In this document: in pieces, positions 34,674 to 47,030 of the stretch
Numbering within the stretch: the first letter of the stretch is position 1
Layout of the letters: each line of letters begins with the position of its first letter
Origin: Rhododendron vialii
Lineage: Eukaryota > Streptophyta > Magnoliopsida > Ericales > Ericaceae
DNA length: 64,000 nucleotides
Direction: 5' to 3'
Assembly: GCF_030253575.1 (NCBI RefSeq)
Contig: NC_080566.1
Span: forward strand, 10,363,501-10,427,500
Notes under the pieces: model-generated
The model's input: the letters and a program-made list of their open reading frames with translations, nothing else
The model's database searches: none
What the model was told of the DNA's origin: nothing
Translations under genes and position numbers: made by a program

Positions 34674-35748
34674 GGCCATCTACAGTGGCATAATCAAAAA
34701 TAGATAACCAAAAGCTGACACATCAGCTTTTGATTATCCATTTAAGAGGTTGCTAAGTTTAACAATGTTGAGGTCCATAATGTCACTTCTAGTCTATAAC
34801 TAAAATAAGGGATACACTACAATTTCACTCTCTCTCCCCTTGTGTTTTCCACCATTGATCACTTCCCTCCATTACACATTTTTTTTGGCAAAAATATATC
34901 GATTTTCTCCTTTAATTTTGGGGAAAAAATTGGTGACTTCCTTCCCTAATATTATGAATTTGGAAAAAAAATCATGTACTCAAAAAAAAAAAGCAGATGT
35001 GTTCTTGAATTTGTAAAAAAATATAAAGTTCTTTATGTACTCAACCACAGGGAGAGAAACGAAAAAAGAATAAAATAAAAACGAAAAAAAAGTGAAATAC
35101 CTTAATGCGACGACAAATGTGTTTCACCATTGATCACTTCCCTCCATTACGGTTTTTTTTTTGGCAAAAATATATCAATTTTCTCCCTTAATTTTGGAGA
35201 AAAGATTGGTGACTTCCTTCCCTAATATTATGAATTTGGAAAAAAAATCATTTACTCAAAAAAAAAAAAAAAACAGATGTGTCCTTGAATTTGTAAAAGA
35301 ATGCAAGGTTCTTCATGTACTCAACCACAAGGAGAGAAACGAAAAAAAATAAAATTAAAACCGAAAAAAAAGTGAAATACCTTAATCCGGTGACAATGAG
35401 TTGAATTGTAAATGATTGAAAGATATGAGTTTCACTTTTGGAGGGAAAGAAAAAGAAAGAGTTTGTGGCAGAAGAAAAATGAGATATAGAGCAGGCAAAG
35501 AAAATAAGAAAAAAATACCATTTAAAACACGCGTGTACTTAAATTTTAGAACCAGTTAACTTATGTGGTATGAGATCCACAAATTTTGATTATTGAAAAA
35601 TGTTGCTAGTTTTGGTTATCCAAAACCCAAAATTTGATTATTTCTAAGAATGTTGTTAAGTTTGATTATACCATTGTGAGCCATCTTTTACCCCAATATT
35701 GTTAACTTTAAAAATAATTTGCTTTTGATTATGCCACTGTGAATGGCC
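34674..35748. mobile_element. Harbinger-type non-autonomous element, 1,075 bp
   Basis: Inverted ends GGCCATCTACAGTGGCATAA and, inversely, GGCCATTCACAGTGGCATAA, with exact TTA duplications at 34671-34673 and 35749-35751. Inside are two direct 265-bp units at 34851-35115 and 35126-35394. No transposase frame. Confidence 0.85.
34851..35394. repeat. Internal tandem duplication of the Harbinger-type element
   Basis: Two copies at a 275-bp period, both starting ACCATTGATCACTTCCCTCC and ending AGTGAAATACCTTAAT. About 90% alike by eye. Confidence 0.9.
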
Positions 35749-35751
35749 TTA

Positions 35752-38700
35752 GATTTGAGTCAAAAATTTTGAATTATATTTTTTTGTCTCGACGAGAGGA
35801 ATTAAAAAATAAATCAAAATTATAAAAATGCATAAAAACGTCAAAAATATCAAAAAAAGAGAGACAAAATTGAATCAATTTGATCGAAGGAACCCATAAT
35901 CTAGCCAATGTTTATCTATTTTTTTGAGCTAAAATATTAGTAACTCATTTATTTGGTGTTCGAGGTCCATTTTTCACCAATCATATGTGATCCAAGATAA
36001 AGTGTTTAGGTTTCAACTTAATGCGTGGTCGGAAAGGAACCTGAAGCATTATGTGGCGGTGTTCCGGTAAAACCATATAGTCTCTTATCATCGAGATAGC
36101 TGGTCTAGTTTATTTCTGTGTTTTATTCAAAATAATAAATCAAAAGCCCAATTTAGTTTACAACTGAAAGACAACTGTTTCAGTGACCACTTTTTCAATA
36201 AATCGAAAGAAATATTTTTGTTTTGATGAAAAATACTTCAAGGCGTTTAGTTAAAATATATATAAAATTAGATGGATATGATAGATTGGAAGTTGGGTTT
36301 TCCATTTATGGTGCAGAAATTACTTATGGCCTCCCCAAGTTACGAATTTTGTAGGATAAATTCTTACAAAATAATCATATCAATTGAATAACAAGAGTCA
36401 ACAAACAGAATTAAATTTACTAGGGTATTTTTTTAATGTGGATGCGTCCTAATCGTGCGGCCTCCAATACTATTAGTCAATCTTATATTTTGCATATATG
36501 ATTCTCTAAGTAAGTTTTTAAAATGAATAGCTCGAATCAAAATTTGTTATACGCTTACAATGATAGCTATTAGCTGTACTTTGTTATTAAAAAACTCTAC
36601 TATCTTAAAAAATTGAAAGTAAATTAATAAGAAGAATGTTATATATATATACTCAAAGAGAGGTGCAAATATATGGATATAGAACCTTCCTACATGGTTC
36701 TCACTCGTTAAAACGAAGCCCACAAACATCATACATTTTTGTACAAATTTATGCATTTTTCTTTCTGCCTCTAATGTTTTTACCAACCCAACTATGGATA
36801 CACAAATCTACACCATATTGTGTGGAACCCATTTCAGGGTTCCAATAAATGATCCGAGCTATTTGATATATTTTTTGTAAGGTTTGTATCAATAACTAGC
36901 TCAACTGAAATGCAAGATCTATTTATTCAATTTTAGGTGCCTGTGGAATCAGGAACCAAATACCAAACGAATTAATCAAGTCTTTACTTACATTCGATTG
37001 AGCTGGTTTAACGTAGAGAGGCTTTTAAAATTTTTTTTTAGACAAAACGGCTCAACTCTTTTGTGTTGAACCTTGAGATGGGCTCTCTTCCACGCAATCA
37101 GGTGTACATTTGCGATAATCTTTTTCTTCTCTCTTTTTTTATTATATATATTTAAAGAAATACGAAGTAATATCCTTGTTTAACGCATCCCAAACAGAAC
37201 CTTAATTAGGAGAGAGAGAGAGAGAGAGAGAGAAATGGGGGTGGAGGTTAGCTGTCCCGTTCACCACCCGGCAATCCTACTTCCAAATGCCGCTTTCTTG
37301 TCCCCCCTAATCACACCCCCGTCCACCTGTTTTCCTCTGTCCCCCTCAACATCCTTCCCAATTCTCCCTTAAATCAATGCCCCTTTGCGTGACTTTCACC
37401 CACTCCTACCCTTTTTCCACTTTCACCCCCTCCACTATCACTTCATCCCTTCTCGACTCCCTCATCATACGTTCCTTCTCACTTCCCGAATCCATTTCCC
37501 CCCGGTAGAGAGGGGATCTTGCAAGGCAGCCGATCCGGCCGTTAATTTCGGCAATGAACGGCTCGGATAAATAAGAGCTTAGATTAAATTCGAACCGTCG
37601 ATGCCAAAATGGATAGCCCTACAGTCCCTGTGGTGCGGTCTGCACTGTAGGATTTTCGAATTCGATTTCCCCTCGCTGGAGAGAATCGTAATCGGACCGT
37701 TCCAGTTTGATAATCAGAACCGTTAATTTTGCGGAGATTGTTGAAGATTTTAACTTTAATAAGAATTGTGTTAACCAATCATCTATAACTATAAAAAAGT
37801 AAGTAGACATGTTTATTTTGAAATTAATAAATTAAGATCCACCTTTTTATTTTTTTTAAAAATCGATCTATTTCAAAAACGTGATTTCTGGAACGGTTGA
37901 CCTTCTCGACAAGTTATGCAAAAATGTTTTTTTTTTATGAACGAAATGGTTCCGAAATGAGGTGAAAAGAGAAAAATTGGACCGATCCTGTTGTGAAACA
38001 TAACTAGCAAAATTTTCTCCCTTCTCTGAAAAGAAGAAGACTCGGCTCGGGAGTTCCTGCTAGGGGTACACCATTTGGTGTACACCAAATATATAAATCA
38101 GGCGTAGAACAAAACAAGCATTTATCGATATCTAACGGAGTTGATTTTTCACAAGGATACTCAAAAAATAGTATGTTTTGAAAAAATTGAGCGACTCTGA
38201 TCATTTGTGTAGGACCCCTAAGTGGGTCCCATAGAAGGCGATGTACACAAAAGCAGGGCTCGTGATATGCTAGACGTTTTTGGTTGACAGCATTATTCCG
38301 CTGTCTTGAGTGGTTTGGTTTAATTCGACATTCATAAATGTTAAGGGTTCCATTTTGCTATTTTGGGCTAAACAGGAGGGTTGTTTTCCTTGCGTGGGAA
38401 TTGTTTTTTTTTTTCTATAAATTTCCACTTTTATAAATAAAAAAGTCTTCTTGATAAGCCCCGTCCAGCCAACTAGCTCACCGAAAATTACATTCTTGAC
38501 CTTCGTGGGTTCGGAATGGTGTAGGAGTTTTACGTTAGTTTAATTTTTATATATTCGGAATTAATACCAAATAACCAACTTCGTTTTTTAAATTTGTCCC
38601 ACGTTGGTGTTTTTTAAAAAACGAAAAATACTATAATTGGGCAAACAATGAACAGTCTCCTTTTAATTATCTTAAATAATAATTTGGTACAGCATAATCA

Positions 38701-38990
38701 AACTCCAAAGCCATATCTTACAAATGCTTTTTTGGTCATTATTTTTTGCATTTTTAATTGTTCTTTGGGATGTGATTTTGATACTTTACTTTTAGTTTGT
38801 TTTTTTCACATAATCTTTTATAAAGTGGAGTGTCAGTAGCTAAAAATGGAGTGTTAGAGACTAAAACTAGAGTGTCAAAATCAATTTTCATGTTTTTTAC
38901 TCCACATAAATACAAGAGTAACTTTGACCTAACTTTTTGCCACCGTTTTTGTTTTTGTTGTTAGGTTCTCATAATTTACGTAGGTTTCAG
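35752..38990. other. Gene-free stretch with MITE remnants and a GA run
   Basis: A foldback-arm remnant (CTCGACGAGAGGAATT) near 35790, (GA)n at 37207-37232, and a pyrimidine-rich zone at 37240-37510. There is a repeat-like segment at 37515-37700 with GGCCGTTAATTTCGGCAATG, and a small palindrome, ACACCATTTGGTGT, near 38068. No supported gene. Confidence 0.45.
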
Positions 38991-39146
38991 TATAATTTTT
39001 ACTTCACATCGTTCGCCCCAACGAGGGAAATCAAAAAAGTATAAAAGACTGTTAGTTTTTAGCATTGTCTTTAGTGAATTTTTTAAACTTTAGTCTATAT
39101 TTTTTCGATTTCTCTTATCATGATAAACGATGTGATGTGAAAATTA
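38991..39146. mobile_element. Short foldback MITE
   Basis: Arms TATAATTTTTACTTCACATC and its inverse at 39146 pair over about 65 bp with mismatches. Confidence 0.55.
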
Positions 39147-40166
39147 CAAAAAAAAAAAAAAGAAGAGAGAGCAAAAATTAGGGGAAAAAACAACCAAAAA
39201 GGCGGCAGAAAAGTTAGCCCCAAAAAGGGCAAGTATTGAAACAAGCAAAAGGGGAAGTACTATAAATGCCAAGAATAGTATGAAACAAGTTTTCGTTTGA
39301 CCAAAAAAAAAAAAAGAGAGTATGAAATAGCTAATTTGAAGAGCAAATTTAAACTGGACGAGCTCGAACAACCGTTAGACCCTAGTTTTAAAATTTCTTC
39401 ACAATTATATCGCATATTTGTCTCAAAAATTTTGAAAATTGCCGCGGCTCATGCTTTTTTGAAAAATTTAACGCCCATACATCGAAGATTTTCTTGAAAA
39501 ATTTAAGCTCCTCTTAAGATTGCATGCATCTACCAAAAACAATATCTCCAATATAACACCGGTTTCTGTTTTTTTCCTTTTTTAAAATAGACGCAGATGT
39601 ACAAGATTGTATGCATCTATAGTTAGATACGATCATATTTTATTAAACGTATAAGTTGTTTGAAAACAGCAACAACATTTTTCGTATTATTTTTGCAGTT
39701 CATGTTGATAGAAATGAATTGCACCTCACACACGTTACCATTTTTCTTTCAAATAATAACTAGTCACCGAACATTAAAATACTGCATTCGTCGATCCTCA
39801 GTGCGTGACAGCAAGTCATTCTCCATTCCCAATCAAACACATAAATAAAAACAACTCGTCTACCAAAGTGTGCGGATTCCACATAAACGTAAATGCGTGT
39901 AGAAGTCGGTGGGGTTGTTGAAATTCCTTAAATAAAATTAAATTTTCTCTCAATATTGCTTTCTACTACAATATAGTAATAATATTCTCTTAAAATCAAA
40001 CAATAACAGAAAACTGTCTTTACGAAACCTTTTCCCAAACAAAATGATTCGTCTACACCACGAGCACAAAGGACAGATAATATAAACGATCCAACGGCTC
40101 ACGTTCTTTCACCCGAACCAATCCTGTCCGTCAAATCAAATCACTCCCATCCAGATCGGTCCCATT
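39147..40166 (+). promoter_or_regulatory. Upstream region of the AUX/IAA gene
   Basis: Non-coding. It holds one TGTCTC auxin-response core at 39419-39424 and a TATA-like ATTATTTAAA at about 40165-40174. A single core is weak evidence for auxin control, though genes of this family are often auxin-regulated. Confidence 0.3.
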
Positions 40167-40234
40167 ATTTAAAAAAAGGAAAAAATCTCGTTGAAAAAAT
40201 GACCCTACTTTTCCCGTAATTTTCCTTTTTGCCC

Positions 40235-40322
40235 CCTTTGGCCTTTTATCTTTTGCTGAGCTTCGGTGTTCACGGCCAACAGCTTGAGCTTTTGTTTGCT
40301 TTCTGCTTTAATGGAGGGTCCT

Positions 40323-40362
<40 letters not shown>

Positions 40363-40431
40363 CTTGTTTAGATCTCTCAAGTCCTGTATCTCTCTCAACT
40401 CTTCCTCCGGTGAATCGCGAAACTTGTTCAG
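40235..40431 (+). other. Probable 5' untranslated exon of the AUX/IAA gene with (CT)n tract
   Basis: A (CT)n run at 40327-40360 leads to a donor CAG/GTACCA at 40431/40432. The matching acceptor TTTCAAACAG is at 42067, 33 bases before the ATG. The start site is not determined, and a further untranslated exon could lie between. Confidence 0.45.
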
Positions 40432-42100
40432 GTACCATTCTGCTATTGGTTCACGTGTATGTATCTGTACATATTCCCACGCACATATATATATTTATCT
40501 TCTCATGTGTGTGAAGATACGCATGCGAAGATAAACCAGGTTTGTGGAGCGAGATCTTGATTTTTTCGCCTTGATTTTCCGGTGATTTCAGTGATTTGTA
40601 TTGCTTCTGTTTAGCTTTACTCTTGGGCCTTCTTCTTTTGGGGAGTTTTTTTTTTTAATGTTCCTGCTTTTTCTTGCCTTTTTTTAATGGCATTTTGCAA
40701 TTTTTTTTTGATTAACTAATTTATGAGCTGGTTCTTGTTGTTCTAGATCTTGTGAGTAAGGGATTTTGGAAGTTGATGTTCGAGTTGATTTTCAACCTCT
40801 TCGTGCTTGTTTGGTTGCCGAGAAAATGCTGATGAAAATCCTGAGGGGATCAAATCCTTTGTACCGAAATTCACTGTGCCTTGTATCGGTGCATTTTCGG
40901 CATTGGATCGCATAAAACATAAAAAAAAAAAAACTCACTCAGTCTTTCGACCCAAAACATCTGGGTACACCAATTTTCTAGGTACAGAGTATCTCGGGTG
41001 AATCTGAAGCTAAATGGACAGATGTTTTCCTGTTCTTGCTTTGTGTTGCTCTCTGTGGGCGTGCGTGGAGTTTTTTTCCTTTAAAGAAACAATCAAATTG
41101 CTTGGCTGAGTGCTTCCTTTTGACTAGGGTCATTATACTTTCGATTACGGCTTGCGAGTCGTGAACGTGGGAGTTTTATTTGGATTGGACTTTTCCTATG
41201 GTAGTTTGGTTGTCTTCTTTAAAGCAATTCGATTTCTTTTGCTGAATCTTACATCGAAGATGACGCTGATCTCTTGCTTTTTCATTGTAGATCTTACTCG
41301 TATTAGCCAACTTTCATTATCTTTTGCGTTGTTGTGATTCTGTCGTTGACTGTTTCAAATTTGTTAGGGGGTCAGTGAAAAGTTGCGGTTTCTCTCTGTA
41401 CAATTTAGTAATTTGCGTTTTTCCTTTCTTCAAAGAACTCTGTTGTCCTCGTGGAAGTGTTTTATACCTCCATGCATTAATACTTTTGATTAAACAATAC
41501 CCTCGTATTACTGAATTGAGTAATTATCTGAATTTTTATAGGAACTCTGGATCTTACGAAATTTAAATTTTGATTTGTGTGTTTGACTGATAAAATCCTT
41601 TTTTGAGGGCGTTATCGGTTGGCTGGGGACATCTAAGGAAATACTATAAATCTGAATAGGAAACTTGATAAAAACCCACCATTGTTTCCAGGTTTTGGGC
41701 CTTTGGCACCGTCCATTGATTGGTCAACTAATGCCCACAATAGTGAGTATGTGATAATGGATGGATGCTTTGTTTCTGTGTCGATATGAATTGATAGCTC
41801 TTAAGTCCGTTCGTTGAACTTGAGCCTATTAGTATAAAAGATAAATAGTAGCATATGAAAAAAAAAATAGTGGTATTAAAACCTTTGACTTTCTATCAAA
41901 GCTGGTTTTCCGGATTTCTTTCTATTTTTTTTGCAAGATAGATGAATTTTTTTGAGGTTTAGTTTTTTTAATAACTATGTAGATATGCACAGGTTTGAAC
42001 CGTGAAACCTCTCCGGTTACTTAAGGAAATGAATATCTAATTGTTTTCATGTTTTGATTTCAAACAGGCTAAGAGGAATTTTCAGAAGTTTTGAAGTCTA

Positions 42101-45100
42101 ATGTCTCCACCACTGCTAGGTGTTGAGGGGGAAGGTCGGGGTGGTGTTTCCATAATGGCTGCTGCCCAGAATGGTTTGGAATTGAAAGAACGGAATTATC
42201 TAGGTTTGCCAGATTGTTCTTCGGGGGACAGCTCCTCAGTCTCAAGTGGGTCAGAGGACAAAAAGATCAACCTAAATCTGAAGGCCACAGAGTTAAGGCT
42301 TGGTCTACCTGGTTCCCAGTCCCCTGAACGAGATCCAGAACTTAGCCAAGTGAACTCAGCAAAATTCGAGGAGAAACACTTGTTTCCTTTGCTTCCTTCG
42401 AAAGATGGAGTCTCTGCACAACCGATAAAGACTGTTGTTTCAGGCAACAAAAGAGGTTTCTCCGACACCATGGGTGGGATCTCAGAGATGAAAGGATCTG
42501 CGTATACCGAAGGAAAGTGGATGTTTCAGGCGGCTGGTTCTGAATCTGAAGCTTCCCTGGTCACAGGGAAGTTTCCTGGCAATGCAGGAACAAATGTTGG
42601 GCTCGCTTCTAGGGCATCTGGGGCTCAATCAAACGTAATGAAGGAAGTGCCATCAAAGGTGTTACAGGAACGACCTCGTGCCACTAATGGATCTACCCAT
42701 AATGAAATTAAGGCTTCTAACAACAATAGCAGTGCACCACCCGCTGCAAAGTAAGTGGAGAATCCACTAAAACTGGGATTTTTTTTTTGGAGAAAAATAG
42801 ACTCAGCGCATTTGCATTTCTCTGCAAACACAACACGGTATTTTTTATTTATTATGACATATTCTCTTCCACTACAGGGCACAGGTTGTTGGTTGGCCTC
42901 CTATAAGATCATATAGGAAGAATACACTGGCTACCTCTTCAAAGAACAATGATGAAGTTGATGGAAAACCTGGTCCTGGGACACTTTTTGTGAAGGTTAG
43001 CATGGATGGTGCTCCGTATCTGAGGAAGGTGGATCTGAGAATGTACTCTACATACCAAGAACTTTCATCTGCTCTTGAGAAAATGTTCAGTTGCTTCACA
43101 ATAGGTGAACTATTTTAGTAGTTTAGAATGTTTAATTAGAAATTGGTTTATATTTAGAGTCGATGCTTGCATATAATCTAGTAATTTGTTTACTTACTTA
43201 GGTTTTACGAAAAGTACCATCTGTAACCGTGTTGGTATAAGTTACTACCATTCTATTGTAATTTCAGGTCAATGGGGATCCCATGGAAGTCCAGGGAAGG
43301 ACATGCTTAGTGAGAGCAAGTTGCGGGATATGCTGCATGGTTCAGAATGCGTGCTTACTTACGAGGATAAGGATGGTGACTGGATGCTTGTGGGAGATGT
43401 CCCCTGGGAGTAAGATTCCATGAACTCCACCTATTTTATGACTTATTGCTACCAAATAATACCTTTGTTCCTGTAGTCCATATATTGTTTTTAGTAGAAT
43501 GTTATATAGTTTTTAGTGTGTAGTTTCATTTTGTCTGTAGGATGTACCAAATGAAACATAGCTATCGTTTCTTTAAACCTGTTTGGAGATAATTTGCTAT
43601 TCCATCTTTTATTTTAATCAGTGAAGCAAGTGTTAAAAGAGGCCTAGTGAGTCATTTTAAGTACCGTAGAAGAATGGAATATTTAGTTTCTTATACGTGC
43701 CAATTGTTGAGTAGCATTAATATGATTCTATTCGTTCACGAGTATTATGTATACATCTGATCAGCAGCTTTTGTCCCATGCACATCGTGTTGACGAACCC
43801 ATTCTGTTTGAGTTGGTTTGGTCCAGTATATCAGGAACCCATATGTTAGCACATCAGGATCTGTAAACTGCCTGGTACATGGAGTGTATGTTCTTTTCAC
43901 GGCCTTAGTAAACTTGTGTAAACACACTGATATGAGCAACAGGACTAGACTTTATCCTTAAAACAGTTACTGTTTTACAATGTGACTGCCGCAAGATGTT
44001 CAACACTAGATTATGCAGCACTGGGACAATGATTTGTATTATCGTATATGTGAATATGGACCTTTGACTTAACTTTTTCTTGTATGGCACTGTTTTGAGC
44101 ATCAGTTGATCATTTCCAGATAATTTGGGCAATTTCTATGGATTGCAAATTCATGACTGCGTACTTGATTGGAAATCATTTGTCATTTTTCTCGTTGTAC
44201 ATGAATGAAAGATCTAATGAAAAAATTTGGGGGGCTAAATAAATAAGAGTCATGGTGTATTCAGACTTCTCAATTACAGACCCACACCATATGTGGTTGC
44301 AGTCTTTTGGATTACTACTTTTTAACGAAGCAGTGTTTTTTTGATAAGCATATTTTTGGAAATTTTTAAAAAAAAAAAAGTATACTTGACACAATTTCCT
44401 TGTCCACTGTTGGAATTCTTAAATATGGCACATACTTTGCAGGTCTTGTTTAAGATGTCTTAATTTCTTTGGTGTGGTTTATGTAGTAAATTTAGCGTGT
44501 TGTGCTCGCAATGGTCTCTTTGTCAAGTATCTTTCTCAACTGTGTTTTCGTTAATTGTTCACGGTTAAGAGGATGTTGCATAGAAAGTATGTACATGACG
44601 GCCTTGGATGGCTGACTGGTTGTAAAAGATTTGTTTAGCTGGTTGATTTCATGTTATCCTTCAGTTGGCTAGGTGCATTGGCTGTCATTTATATCACACG
44701 TGTGATATCAACATTCACTTCGCATGTTTTCAGTGTGGACTAATTTTGAATTGCAAATAACTTGATGGACTTGGATTGAAATCGAGACGTACTGCTTGAC
44801 AAAACTTTGGATTGTTGATTTCATAATCCATCAATTATGGGATCTCTGACCTGGTGCTATCAATTGGAACTGCTGAGAAATATGAAGTTAAGATCTTGAC
44901 AAGATGCTGTTTTGCTACATAGATCACTGGGATAAAGATGATTTGAATTGTTGGTTGGTGAACTTTAGAAGTCCTGTAATTTTCTTGTTGGATACACTAG
45001 TTTAACTAGTAATACAAATGGTGGATCTTCTCTGCTGTTGTGTCAACTGGCTCTTAAACTGCTGCATTTCTCTGGAATTTATATGTGAAAATGTTTGGCT

Positions 45101-46172
45101 CACTTCTTACCTCTTCATTCTCTCAATGGTGAATCAAGCATTCCATATCCTTTGAATTTTGAGAGAAGAGAATGGAAGGAAAGGAACCTTCCATTAAGAT
45201 ATCCTCCTTCAATGAAGGCCGCATGAGGAAATAATCATTTGCGTTAACTGCTTTTGGGTAGAATAAACATGTTTTGTTTGGTTGCTTTTGTACAACAGTA
45301 CTCTTTTAACTATTTCGTTTAACTTCACAGGATGTTTATCGAATCATGCAAGAGGCTCAAGATCATGAAGAGCTCTGATGCTATTGGGTTAGGTGCGTGT
45401 TCCGTTTTTCTGGTTTCGTCTTGGATAACCATCAGAAGCTTTATAGAATTTGGACATTTAATCTTACATGGTTTATTTCTAAGAGCACTTCATTGCTTAT
45501 TACTGCTGTGTGTTGGATTAGGTAGAAAAAAATCTTTCACCTGTTTCTCTCTTTTCTATCTAGTACACATGTTTGCTTGTCTATTACTGTTGGCACCCCA
45601 TCGTGGATGAAGTTTACCCCTATATTCTTTAGTGCACTTGAAACATTTTTGGACCCACAAATTTCAATTCTCGAAAATTTGGTCTTAGGGTACAAGGCGA
45701 TAGATAACTCACAAGTGTAACAACATCGTAGTTTTTTTAATGTTAAAGCAGCTCTCGTGTCATGTTTATTACCCTTTTCTGATGCAGCAGGTTCGGTTTC
45801 GTGACTTCAAATTTCAGCTTCTTCTTCTTTTCTTTTTTTTTTAAATAAGAAAATTTCAGCTTGTTATGGAATGCTTTTGCCTCCCTTACAAAAATGTAAT
45901 TGGTTTGCTGTCTAGTTGCAATAAAAATGAGAATAGGCAGGAAAGATGGGTTTCCAAGTCAAGCACTGGTGTTAGGCCAGTAGCCACAGGGGCATTTTTG
46001 CAAATAGTCGGTTATATGCGTTTTTTTCCCGTCTTGTTCTTCATAGGGTAATTTTGTGAAGTGGAACATGTTTTGAATCATGAATCAAGGATAATTCTAA
46101 ATACTTTTTCTGTCCTCCTGGTATGTTCTACAGCTCCCAGGGCCATGGAAAAATCCAAGAACTGCAGCTAAG
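42101..46172 (+). CDS. IAA9: AUX/IAA auxin-signalling repressor, IAA8/IAA9-like
   Basis: Five exons, 42101-42750, 42878-43104, 43268-43409, 45331-45392 and 46135-46172, join in frame at GT/AG sites to give 372 residues. Domain I is LRLGL at 65-69, which recruits TOPLESS-type co-repressors. The domain II degron VGWPPI is at 221-226, bound by TIR1/AFB receptors with auxin. The PB1 domain (III-IV) has K256 in LFVKVSMDG and acidic D326, D328 and D330 in DKDGDW, which mediate pairing with ARF factors. The long N-terminus with [10 protein letters not shown], the NKRGFSDTM motif and the final [10 protein letters not shown] match IAA8/IAA9 rather than shorter members. It acts in the nucleus, repressing auxin-response genes until degraded. 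The degron has Ile where Val is commoner. The gene looks intact and is the only clear host gene here. Confidence 0.93.
43410..45330 (+). other. Large intron 3 of the AUX/IAA coding region
   Basis: 1.9 kb between GA/GTAAGA and TTCACAG/G. No transposon ends or nested reading frames stand out. The other coding introns are 127, 163 and 742 bp. Confidence 0.8.
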
Positions 46173-46618
46173 CCAGTGCTTGGATATGATCGACTGCTTT
46201 CCAGTCACGTAGTCCGAGGTAGAAAGATTCTGGGTATTGTGAAACGGCAAGGCGTGTTTGGTTGATGAAAGAAGCAGAGGGTGATAAGATGATTTGGTGA
46301 TGCAGTCCGGATCATGGTTTAGATGCTTTTAATGTCTTACCGTGTTGCTTTCTTTGAAAGAGTACATGTTTATTTGTTTGTGTCTGAAGTCTGTGATTCG
46401 TTATAAAGACCTTGTGATATTGAGGAGATAATCGTCTGGAGAGTTAATGAACTTTTAGTTGTGCCTTTTGTATTTGATGTGTATGTTCAAAAACCAAGTT
46501 GTAATTGTGCTTCTTAACTTGATGATTTTCCAACTGTGCGGTTTGGTGGATTATCTCGGCTATTGTTGCATTTTGAACTCGCTGAAGCTGTCCTATTTAC
46601 TATCATAAATTTAGTTTT
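46173..46618 (+). other. 3' untranslated region and downstream DNA of the AUX/IAA gene
   Basis: T/G-rich sequence after the TAA stop. No canonical AATAAA before the MITE at 46619; TGTATTTGATGTGTATG near 46470 is a possible far-upstream element. Confidence 0.4.
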
Positions 46619-47030
46619 GGAATGGGGTCCTCTCTGTATGCGGTTCGATTTTGATCGTTCTTGGGTTTTCCTTGGGGCGATTTTGATGATAACGAACGTT
46701 CATATTTGCGGATAAATAAAAACATTCATATTTTAGAGCTCATCAAAAAAATTGATCATGCCAAAAATTGTGATGATCAGGTGCCGTTGATATGGTTTTG
46801 AAACACATTTATTTTGAACAAAAAAAGATTATACAACTAACGGATTGGAACTCATTTAACCAATTTATCTCAAGACAAATACGTAACAAAATTATTTCAA
46901 CGGGTATCCGATTATTGTAATTTTTGGCATGGTCCAATATTTCCGACGAGCTCTGAATGTTTTGAATCATCAAAATGATCAAAATTGGACCGTCCAGTCC
47001 CATATAACAAATGAGAGAGGATCCTATTCC
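46619..47030. mobile_element. Foldback MITE downstream of the AUX/IAA gene
   Basis: Ends GGAATGGGGTCCTCTC and, inverted, GGAATAGGATCCTCTC. Inner arms share GAGCTC and TTTTGGCATG-type segments with the 18.0-kb MITE, suggesting one superfamily. Confidence 0.7.

Noticed and set aside
45332..45610. Single 92-codon frame at the fourth AUX/IAA exon
   Set aside because: Only the first 62 bases are exon; the rest reads through the intron after a clear donor at 45393.
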